Shown one piece after another: positions 54,350-61,154 of a DNA stretch of 61,154 nt. Below the pieces are notes generated by a model. The model was not told where the DNA came from, did no database searches, and was given only the letters and a program-made list of their open reading frames with translations. The position numbers and the translations under genes were made by a program. Position 1 is the first letter of the stretch. Each line of letters begins with the position of its first letter. Origin of the DNA: an uncultured Bacteroidales bacterium (GTDB lineage: Bacteria; Bacteroidota; Bacteroidia; Bacteroidales; Bacteroidaceae); contig CADALZ010000011.1 of the NCBI GenBank assembly GCA_902788865.1, positions 54,587-115,740 on the forward strand, written 5' to 3'.

Positions 54350-56023
54350 ATGTATATAGACAAGAAGATTCTGGCTTTACCTTTTATGGCTATGGGCAGC
54401 ATGGCTATGGCACAGACTGCCCAGCAACGCCCGAACATCCTCTACATCATGTGCGACGATCATGCCATACAGGCCATCAGTGCATACGGCAGTCCTATCT
54501 CCAAACTGGCCCCTACCCCAAACATTGACCGTTTGGCACGCCGAGGGATGCTGTTCAACAACTGCTTCGTAGAGAACTCGCTCTCTGCACCAAGTCGTGC
54601 CTGCCTCATCACAGGACTCTACAGCCACCAGAACGGACAGCGGCAGCTCTTTGAGGGTATCGACAGCTCGCAGACCTTCTTCTCCGAGTTGTTACAGCAG
54701 TCGGGCTACACCACTGGTCTAGTAGGTAAATGGCATCTCCTGACTGAGCCAAAGGGCTTCGACTACTACCACGTGCTGGATGATCAAGGGAAATATTACA
54801 ACCCTACCTTCGCTTCCACAGGACAATATGGGAACTACAAGCAGGAGATGGGCTATGCCACGACACTTATTACAGAGCATGCCATCGAGTATCTGAATAA
54901 CAGAGACAAGAGCAAGCCGTTCTGCTTGCTGGTGCACCACAAGGCTCCCCACCGCAACTGGATGCCCGACACCAAGAACATAGGCAAGTATGCCGATGTA
55001 ACTTTCCCACTGCCAGAGACTTTCTATGACGACTATGCCACTCGTGGTTCTGCTGCACACACGCAGAAGATGAACATCGCTCATGCCATGGAGATGATTC
55101 AGGATCTGAAAGTGCCAGAACTACTGGAACCAGACAATATCGAGAGCATGACATCATACAACTCGCTAATGGGAGAACTGGGAAGACTGACATCACAGCA
55201 ACGGGCTGCATGGGACAGGTATTATCTGCCCCGCAATCGTGAATTTATGGAGGCTCACCTCACAGGAAATGAGCTGGTGGAATGGAAATACCAGAACTAT
55301 GTGCGCGACTACATGGCCGTGATACAGTCTGTCGATGAGAGTGTAGGACAACTGCTTGACTATTTAGAACAGCATGGCCTTGATAACAATACGATTGTGG
55401 TATATACTTCCGACCAAGGCTTCTACATGGGAGAGCACGGCTGGTTTGACAAGCGTTTCATGTATGAGGAATCCATGCATACCCCTCTCATCATCAGCTA
55501 TCCTGGTCATGTGAAGGCAGGCAGCGTGTGCGACTATCTGGTGCAGAACATCGACTTCGCCCCCACCTTTCTTTCATTGGCAGGCATAGAGAAGCCACAG
55601 CAAATGACAGGCGTTTCACTGGAACCCTTGTTTGCTGGTGAGCCTGTGAAGAAATGGCGTGAAAGTCTTTATTACCACTATTACGACTATCCGACGTTCC
55701 ACTTGGTACGTAAGCACGATGGTGTTCGCACAGAGCGCTACAAGCTAATCCACTTCTACGGTAAGGGTGGTGAGAGTGCTGTGTCCGAGAATAAATACAT
55801 GAATGTACGAGGGACCCGTGAGAACAGCATATACAACTACCTGAAAAACTCCAACTACTTCCAGGATGATGCCGATGTGGATTACTACGAGCTCTACGAC
55901 CTTCAGGCAGATCCGCATGAGCTGAATAATCTCTATGGCCAGAAAGGCACAGAGAAGGAAACCAAGAAGCTGATGAAGCTGCTTGCTGAATATAGGAAGA
56001 CACTGAATGTTGATGAACCATAA
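54350..56023 (+). CDS. Sulfatase 2 (N-acetylglucosamine-6-sulfatase-like)
   Basis: 557 residues with signal peptide (MYIDKKILALPFMAMGSMAMAQ). RPNILYIMCDDHAIQAISAYG carries metal ligands; SLSAPSR holds the formylglycine Ser79. The C-terminal ESLYYHYYDYPTFHLVRKHDGVRT and LYDLQADPHELNNLY match GlcNAc-6-sulfatase-type (S1_11-like) enzymes acting on mucin or heparan. Periplasmic or surface location. Single-gene unit on the plus strand among minus-strand sulfatases. Confidence 0.9.
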   Translation: MYIDKKILALPFMAMGSMAMAQTAQQRPNILYIMCDDHAIQAISAYGSPISKLAPTPNIDRLARRGMLFNNCFVENSLSAPSRACLITGLYSHQNGQRQLFEGIDSSQTFFSELLQQSGYTTGLVGKWHLLTEPKGFDYYHVLDDQGKYYNPTFASTGQYGNYKQEMGYATTLITEHAIEYLNNRDKSKPFCLLVHHKAPHRNWMPDTKNIGKYADVTFPLPETFYDDYATRGSAAHTQKMNIAHAMEMIQDLKVPELLEPDNIESMTSYNSLMGELGRLTSQQRAAWDRYYLPRNREFMEAHLTGNELVEWKYQNYVRDYMAVIQSVDESVGQLLDYLEQHGLDNNTIVVYTSDQGFYMGEHGWFDKRFMYEESMHTPLIISYPGHVKAGSVCDYLVQNIDFAPTFLSLAGIEKPQQMTGVSLEPLFAGEPVKKWRESLYYHYYDYPTFHLVRKHDGVRTERYKLIHFYGKGGESAVSENKYMNVRGTRENSIYNYLKNSNYFQDDADVDYYELYDLQADPHELNNLYGQKGTEKETKKLMKLLAEYRKTLNVDEP

Positions 56024-56041
56024 TATTTTTCATCTCACTTC

Positions 56042-56090
56042 AAAAAAAGAAGGCTCAAGGGAACATTCGTTCCACTTCGAGCCTTCTTAC
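56042..56090 (-). terminator. Terminator between convergent sulfatases 2 and 3
   Basis: AAGAAGGCTC (56047-56056) pairs with GAGCCTTCTT (56079-56088), enclosing a GGAAC/GTTCC inner stem. The minus strand carries a seven-T run, so it mainly ends sulfatase 3. Confidence 0.85.
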
Positions 56091-56114
56091 TGAATTATGA
56101 CGAATAAAACACTA

Positions 56115-57761
56115 TCAATAAGTCACTCTGGGGTATAAAGGCTCCAGAGATTGTTGAGCAGCTGCACGATTCTTGGCAATGGTCTCTTGGGTTCTTGAGA
56201 TTTCCTCGACATCATAGCTGGAATGTAGCAAAGCCTTCAGCTCTTCCACTGTTTTTTTATGCTTCTTGTCTGTTGCCAGATTCACATGCTCTTCAGGGTC
56301 TGTCTCATAATCGTAGAGTTCGCAACCTTCACGACCTTCGTCCCACTCAGTATAGCGATAACGATCCACACGCACAGAGCGCCCGAACACGGTGGTACGC
56401 CTATCATTGAGTGAAGGATTGAACGTGAAAGCAGCATCTCCTCTGAACGTCATGTAACGTGTAGGTTCATCCTCACCCCAAAGAGTACGAGCCTGCTGCG
56501 TAAACGCGGGATAGTTCCAAGTAGTATTCACGTCTTTAAGCAGAGGAAGCAAACTTTTTCCATCCAGATAGTCGGGTGTCTGCAGTCCTGCAAGCTCTGC
56601 CAAAGTAGGATATAAGTCGATGAGTTCAACGATGGCATTACAATTGCCTTTGGTATATCCAGGAGCATAGATGAACAGAGGCTGATGTGCCGTGCGCTCA
56701 AACAGCGTCTGCTTCTGCCAAAGCCCATGATCACCCAGCATATAGCCATGATCGCTCCAGAACACGATGATAGTGTTATCCATCAACTTCAGCTCTTCTA
56801 ATGTATCTATCAGTTTGCCTATTTGCGCGTCAATAAAAGTGACAGAGGCATAATAAGCACGCATAGAGTTCTCACACTCTTCATCGCTCAGACCACCATT
56901 CCACTTATTACCTGTACGAGCCAGAACAGGCTTTGTGAGCCATTCTTCCTCGAAGTTCTCTGGCAAAGTGACTTCTGGATACATATCAAAGTATTTCTTC
57001 GGAGCAATGTATGGGATATGAGGACGATAGAATCCTACAGCTAAGAAAAATGGATTACGTGGTTTAGGAGCAGGCCTGTCTGTACGCGCTGGGCCTCCAT
57101 AGGCGCTGCCTACATTACTGTATCGTCCTCGCAGGATGCTCACGGCTACATTAGCAGAGATGGCATCAGTCATCTCATCATCATTGCAATCAAGTGCCAA
57201 CCAAGTGCCTGGAGTGGTATTACCCTTCAGTAGATATTCGTCTGTACGGTCCTTGCCTATAGGATTATAGGCGATGGTCCATGACTGCGGATCATCTGAA
57301 CCCGGCTGACCGATATCACTGGGTACACCGGCATGATAGATCTTGCCTATGCGACAGGTGTAATAACCATTGTTCTTAAACAACTGCGGCAGTGTCACCG
57401 CATCAGGTATGGCGTAACGGAACTTCCCGCTTAAATCGTGCACACCAATCTTATCTGGACGACATCCGGTCATGATGGATGAACGGCTAGGACCAGACAG
57501 AGGCGACTGATTGTAAGCGCGGTTGAACACCACACCCATCTGTACCAAACGGTCCAGGTTAGGGGTATGTACTCTAGGGTCGCCAAAGGCGTTCATGGCG
57601 CTGCACAGGTCATCAGAAGAGATGAAAAGCACATTAGGCCTGTCATCTGTCGTCTGATTCCCGGCTGTAGCAGGGAAGCCCTGTGCTTGGGCCGCATTAC
57701 CGCTTGCTACCATAGCTGCAGAAAAGGCTATAGCCGACTTTGCTAATAATTGTATTTTCAT
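56115..57761 (-). CDS. Sulfatase 3 (iduronate-2-sulfatase/choline-sulfatase-like)
   Basis: 548 residues from MKIQLLAKSAIAF; signal peptide ending at AQAQ. RPNVLFISSDDLCSAMNAFGD and SPLSGPSR (formylglycine Ser89) lead the fold; YTCRIGKIYHAG and FFLAVGFYRPHIPYIAPKKYFD match iduronate-2-sulfatase-like enzymes. Substrate inferred, possibly 2-O-sulfated uronic acid. It is separated from sulfatase 4 by a strong hairpin and has its own -7-like box. Confidence 0.9.
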   Translation of the reverse strand: MKIQLLAKSAIAFSAAMVASGNAAQAQGFPATAGNQTTDDRPNVLFISSDDLCSAMNAFGDPRVHTPNLDRLVQMGVVFNRAYNQSPLSGPSRSSIMTGCRPDKIGVHDLSGKFRYAIPDAVTLPQLFKNNGYYTCRIGKIYHAGVPSDIGQPGSDDPQSWTIAYNPIGKDRTDEYLLKGNTTPGTWLALDCNDDEMTDAISANVAVSILRGRYSNVGSAYGGPARTDRPAPKPRNPFFLAVGFYRPHIPYIAPKKYFDMYPEVTLPENFEEEWLTKPVLARTGNKWNGGLSDEECENSMRAYYASVTFIDAQIGKLIDTLEELKLMDNTIIVFWSDHGYMLGDHGLWQKQTLFERTAHQPLFIYAPGYTKGNCNAIVELIDLYPTLAELAGLQTPDYLDGKSLLPLLKDVNTTWNYPAFTQQARTLWGEDEPTRYMTFRGDAAFTFNPSLNDRRTTVFGRSVRVDRYRYTEWDEGREGCELYDYETDPEEHVNLATDKKHKKTVEELKALLHSSYDVEEISRTQETIAKNRAAAQQSLEPLYPRVTY

Positions 57762-57776
57762 TATTTCCCGATTTTT

Positions 57777-57817
57777 TAAAAAAGCCAACCCTCTAATTTT
57801 GATATTAAAGGGTCGGC
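57777..57817 (-). terminator. Terminator/attenuator between sulfatases 4 and 3
   Basis: On the minus strand a 14-bp stem (57804-57817 with 57784-57797) pairs fully using two G-U wobbles and is followed by TTTTTT. It lies 16 bp before the sulfatase 3 start, so read-through from sulfatase 4 would be limited. Confidence 0.85.
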
Positions 57818-57824
57818 AAAGTTA
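57817..57824 (-). promoter_or_regulatory. Possible -7 element for sulfatase 3
   Basis: Minus strand TAACTTTG, with a TTTG 24 bp upstream (plus 57849-57852), longer than the usual spacing. It overlaps the base of the terminator stem. Confidence 0.4.
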
Positions 57825-57854
57825 CACTAACACGTATCAATTAAACCTCAAACA

Positions 57855-59309
57855 TTATGTTCCTTGTTTCATATCCTTAGAGGTCATTCCTTGTCTCAAT
57901 TTTTCCATCTGCTCTGGAGTAATCTCATAGAACCAACCGGAGTTGAAGGTGGTCTTGCCTTCGAGCTTGGTGCCCTTGGTCACATCGGCCCACCAATCTT
58001 CGATCTGCTTCTTCATCTGGGCAGTGCGCTCTGGATAAAGAGTACTCAGATCATGCTCTTCATGAATGTCGTTCACCAAGTTGAAGAGCTCAAGTTTTTC
58101 CTGCTGGTTCTGCATTGTCCACACCAGTTTCCAGGTACCGTCGATTACTGTCTGTGAGCCTGTAGCTGCATAGAACTGAGGGCGCTCTGGGAACGGCTGG
58201 CAACCCTGAAGTGTAGGCAGGCAAGAAATGCCATCGGTCTTGCGGTTATTGTTCACATTGCAGAAGTCGAGTACGGTAGGCATGATATCCATAGACATGA
58301 TGGGATCCATGCTGACGCGGTGTCCCCAGCCTTTAGGATAATAGAAGATACCTGGTACGCGGATACCTCCCTCGTAAACAGAGCCCTTGGCACCACGGAA
58401 GTAACCGTTGTTGCCATCAAACTTTTGTGCTGCAATGGCCTCACCACCATTGTCGGAGGTATAGATGATAAGGGTATTGTCCAGAATACCAAGCTCGCGC
58501 AAGGTGTTCATTATCTGACCAACACCATCATCCAAAGCCTCAACCATATCACGATACACACGCTGGTACTCAGCATCGGTCATGTCCTGATCATTGCGGT
58601 AAGGGCATACCTCAGGGGTGCGCAAAGGAGGATCGTTTGGACCCTGCATAGGCACGTGTACTGCATTGTGTGACACGAAGAGGAAGAATGGCTTGTGCTC
58701 CTTCTCAACAGACTCGCGGATAAACTCTACGGAGTACTTGTTGATAAGGTGTGTCACATATCCGGGCTCGTCTTTCAACTCTTTACCATCCCACCAGTCG
58801 ATTTTGTGCTGGGTGTTGTAGTGTGAGTGGAAGTCGATGTTGCCCATGGTATAGCCATGCCATACGTCAAAGCCGTTGTTAAGAGGATTGTACTTAATGT
58901 CCTGTCCCAGGTGCCACTTGCCCATGATACCGGTCCGATAGCCAGCTGCCTGGAGCAGCTTGGTCATCGAAGGATACACAGCAGGATCCAGTCCGTCCAT
59001 AGGATCAATCTCAGAGTAGATATGGTTCAAGCCTGCACGCTGCTGATAGCAACCGGTGAGGATGGACACACGGGTAGGTGAACTGAGTGGAGCATTGGCA
59101 TGATAATTCATACACTGCACGCCGTTCTCTGCCAGATAGTCTATATTAGGACTTGGTATATTGTTACCGCCATAGCAGTGGATGCCAGAGTATCCCATAT
59201 CATCTCCGAGTATGAACACTACATTGGGATGGGCAGGGTCATGCTGTGCCAGTGCTGCACTGCTAACTGCCATCAATGGCAATGCTAAAAGTTTACTATT
59301 CATTTTCAT
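57855..59309 (-). CDS. Sulfatase 4 (arylsulfatase A / galactosamine-sulfatase-like)
   Basis: 484 residues from MKMNSKLLALPLMAVSSAALAQ (a start two codons later at 59303 is also possible). PNVVFILGDDMGYSGIHCYGG supplies metal ligands and APLSSPTR the formylglycine Ser76. TGIMGKWHLGQD and NGFDVWHGYTMGNIDFHSHYN match arylsulfatase A-type enzymes that act on sulfated galactose or GalNAc. It starts 17 bp after the SusD2 stop, so it is in the SusCD2 operon. Confidence 0.92.
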   Translation of the reverse strand: MKMNSKLLALPLMAVSSAALAQHDPAHPNVVFILGDDMGYSGIHCYGGNNIPSPNIDYLAENGVQCMNYHANAPLSSPTRVSILTGCYQQRAGLNHIYSEIDPMDGLDPAVYPSMTKLLQAAGYRTGIMGKWHLGQDIKYNPLNNGFDVWHGYTMGNIDFHSHYNTQHKIDWWDGKELKDEPGYVTHLINKYSVEFIRESVEKEHKPFFLFVSHNAVHVPMQGPNDPPLRTPEVCPYRNDQDMTDAEYQRVYRDMVEALDDGVGQIMNTLRELGILDNTLIIYTSDNGGEAIAAQKFDGNNGYFRGAKGSVYEGGIRVPGIFYYPKGWGHRVSMDPIMSMDIMPTVLDFCNVNNNRKTDGISCLPTLQGCQPFPERPQFYAATGSQTVIDGTWKLVWTMQNQQEKLELFNLVNDIHEEHDLSTLYPERTAQMKKQIEDWWADVTKGTKLEGKTTFNSGWFYEITPEQMEKLRQGMTSKDMKQGT

Positions 59310-59326
59310 ATCTTTCTTTAAAATAA

Positions 59327-60868
59327 TTACCATCCAGGATTCTGTGTCAACTGTTTGTTTACAGTCATTTCCTTGGTTGGGAATGGCAATAACTCATGCT
59401 TGCCACTCTTGAAACCACCACCTGCGCTGAAGGCATCAGGAATCCACGTTCCGTCGCTCTTAAATGTACCAATCTTAAGGTCCTTGTCAGCAAGTTCGGT
59501 AGCTGCATCACCCCAACGAACAAGATCCATGAAGCGAGTACCTTCGTAGCAAAGTTCCAAGCGCTTCTCAATCTTAACATCGTCCATAGTAACACTACTC
59601 AGAGGCTCAAGTTGTGCACGCTCACGGATGCGGTTGACATACTCCAGAGCCTTATCGGCACTACCACCTGACTGCAGATGTGCTTCGGCTGCAAGCAACA
59701 ATACCTCAGCAAAACGCATATAGCGGAGGTTGGCGTGAGAATTATATGGAGAATTGTTAAAATCTGATGGCGAGAAACGCAGTTTCCAACTGAAAATACC
59801 ATCGTGCTGCTCAAGTGATGAACCTGACTTGATGTAAATGCCATGTGATTTCACTGTTTCGTAATCCCACAAAGTGTGAGTCAAGCGATAACCGTCCTTG
59901 CCTTCGCGTTCAACAAAAGCATCGTACAAGTCCCTTCTTGGGTTTGCCTGTCCCCAGCCGTTAGTACCAACATCACAATCATTATCAACCCAACTGAAGA
60001 ACTCACCACGCCATCCGATACTGATATACAATCCATGATAAATGGTATTAGCGGCATCTTTGATAAAGTTGGCTTCGAGGATATTCTCGCAATTAAAGTC
60101 GGTAGATGAGCATAAAATCTCACCGTAATCGCCACCAAACAAATCATATTTTCCTGAGTTTATCACCTGATCGAGCATATCACGTGCTTCGCTCCATTTC
60201 TTTTCCCAAACATATACTTTACCCAGCATAGCCTGAGCTGCAGTCTTAGTAATGCGTACCTGCACGTCGTCTACACTAGCCTTCTCTGCCAGAGCTCCTG
60301 AAGAAATGGCTCCCTTGAGGTCGCTCTCTACAAATGCCCACAACTCTTCAGTAGGAGTATTTGGCAAAGTGTACTCATCTGACTTCAACACATGATCAGC
60401 CAATGGAGGAGTTCCCCACAAAGCGGTGAGGTAGAAATAACACCATGCACGGAAGAAATGAGCCTCGGCAGCTACCTGCTTCTGGCGGGCTGTAGTAGGC
60501 TCCAGATTGTCCAGAATGGCGTTGGCGCGATATACCATCTGATAAAGACTGGTAAATACATTTTCAATATGAGTATTAGATGCATCGAAGGTGAAACCTG
60601 ACAATGCTTCGATAGGAACATTAGCACCACGACGATTACCACCGGCATACATATCGTCTGAAGTGAAATTGGTCAAATAGAAGAATGAAAGGATATGCGT
60701 CTGCCATCTGTAATAAATATCAGAAATGGCTTCTTCTGCATCCGTGTCGGTCTTATAATAATCATCCACACCAGTGACGCCATGCTGGGCGATATCCAAC
60801 TGGTCTTCACAGGCACTGAAGCAGAAACTCAATGCCAGAATCAATGATAATAATGTATATTTATTCAT
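59327..60868 (-). CDS. SusD/RagB-like outer-membrane lipoprotein 2
   Basis: 513 residues. Lipoprotein signal SFCFSAC (Cys20) followed by EDQLD. The N-terminal part (GVTGVDDYYKTDTDAEEAISDIYYRWQ, then VYRANAILDNLE) and the C-terminal RYMRFAEVLLLAAEAHLQSGG, ALEYVNRIRERA and RRLELCYEGTRFMDLVRWGDA-like block are typical SusD. It binds the glycan with SusC2. Coupled with sulfatase 4, it suggests a sulfated glycan ligand. Confidence 0.95.
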   Translation of the reverse strand: MNKYTLLSLILALSFCFSACEDQLDIAQHGVTGVDDYYKTDTDAEEAISDIYYRWQTHILSFFYLTNFTSDDMYAGGNRRGANVPIEALSGFTFDASNTHIENVFTSLYQMVYRANAILDNLEPTTARQKQVAAEAHFFRAWCYFYLTALWGTPPLADHVLKSDEYTLPNTPTEELWAFVESDLKGAISSGALAEKASVDDVQVRITKTAAQAMLGKVYVWEKKWSEARDMLDQVINSGKYDLFGGDYGEILCSSTDFNCENILEANFIKDAANTIYHGLYISIGWRGEFFSWVDNDCDVGTNGWGQANPRRDLYDAFVEREGKDGYRLTHTLWDYETVKSHGIYIKSGSSLEQHDGIFSWKLRFSPSDFNNSPYNSHANLRYMRFAEVLLLAAEAHLQSGGSADKALEYVNRIRERAQLEPLSSVTMDDVKIEKRLELCYEGTRFMDLVRWGDAATELADKDLKIGTFKSDGTWIPDAFSAGGGFKSGKHELLPFPTKEMTVNKQLTQNPGW

Positions 60869-60886
60869 AATCTCTTTTTTTAAATG

Positions 60887-61154
60887 TTAGAATGAAAGAT
60901 TTATACCCAACACGACTTTCCTTGAGCTTGGGTAAGAACCTGCGTCAATACCTGTATATTTCACACCTGTAGAAGCAGAGGTAGCTTCAGGATCAAAGCC
61001 GTCGTACTTGGTGAATGTGAAGAAGTCTTCCAATGATACGTATGCACGCACGCTACTAAGAGCAAGCTTGCTGATAAGATTTTTAGGCAGTGAGTAGCCC
61101 AACTGAATCTGTTTGATCTTGAAGAAAGAACCATCTTTCACCATGGCATTAGAG
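60887..61154 (-). CDS. SusC/RagA-like TonB-dependent transporter 2, C-terminal fragment
   Basis: 89 C-terminal codons; the frame is open to the window edge. SNAMVKDGSFFKIKQIQLGYSLP and the final strand KVVLGINLSF are the end of a SusC barrel. It pairs with SusD2, 18 bp downstream. The rest of the gene and the operon promoter lie outside the window. Confidence 0.93.
   Translation of the reverse strand, partial: SNAMVKDGSFFKIKQIQLGYSLPKNLISKLALSSVRAYVSLEDFFTFTKYDGFDPEATSASTGVKYTGIDAGSYPSSRKVVLGINLSF

Overview
The window is a piece of a Bacteroidales chromosome, most likely from the Prevotellaceae. The evidence is two SusC/SusD pairs, four Ser-type sulfatases, an N-succinylornithine-type transcarbamylase, the uppS-bamA-skp gene order, and promoters of the Bacteroidetes type (-33 TTTG/TTG, about 20 bp, -7 TAnnTTTG). 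Genes are dense and the coding DNA is of intermediate GC. Many intergenic gaps hold AT-rich short-period repeats. The genus call is inference; no 16S gene is present.

Region by region. 0-4.4 kb: the 3' end of argD overlapping proC, a secreted S9 peptidase, and a convergent TlpA-like thioredoxin. 4.4-6.5 kb: an MFS transporter, a gene-free 0.6 kb holding a 224-bp inverted-repeat element, then a tRNA-Gly/tRNA-Leu unit with a promoter, a structured leader and a terminator. 6.5-10.7 kb (minus strand): prmC-recX-pyrE-SRPBCC-argH, with two repeat arrays between genes. 10.7-24.1 kb (plus strand): ribD, a DUF6242-like lipoprotein, uppS, bamA, three tandem skp/ompH genes, murI fused to a DUF2007 domain, proB, proA, the ornithine transcarbamylase, and a predicted outer-membrane barrel protein. 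24.1-29.7 kb: a complex repeat region and SusC1/SusD1 with a pair of palindromic sites upstream. 29.7-34.6 kb (minus): a rhodanese lipoprotein, a NigD-like lipoprotein, an acyltransferase, ddl, rluD and a PASTA protein. 34.7-49.4 kb (minus): the information-processing block rpsU-xerC-hpf, tRNA-Thr/Tyr/Thr-tuf-tRNA-Trp-secE-nusG-rplKAJL-rpoBC. 49.4-52.4 kb (plus): an M24 aminopeptidase P and an SDR enzyme, separated by a 0.3 kb element with about 44-nt inverted ends. 52.4 kb to the end: a sulfated-glycan locus with four sulfatases, SusD2 and the 3' end of SusC2.

Functionally, proline synthesis (proB, proA, proC) and arginine synthesis (argD, the transcarbamylase, argH) are both represented but scattered. 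UppS, BamA, the Skp proteins, MurI and Ddl are envelope-building functions. The last 9 kb looks like a polysaccharide-utilisation locus for a sulfated host or algal glycan; the sulfatases carry Ser at the formylglycine position and so need an anaerobic sulfatase-maturing enzyme encoded elsewhere.

The most unusual content is non-coding. Three intergenic loci carry three short GTGAG/CGAGG-type motifs phased at about 22 bp. Two of these sit inside elements with inverted ends, and the third lies beside another inverted-repeat element. A second group of arrays has AT-rich 7-14-bp-period arms; two adjacent arrays share a central GGATGG...CGGCGAAGCCG core. None of this is explained by protein-coding genes.
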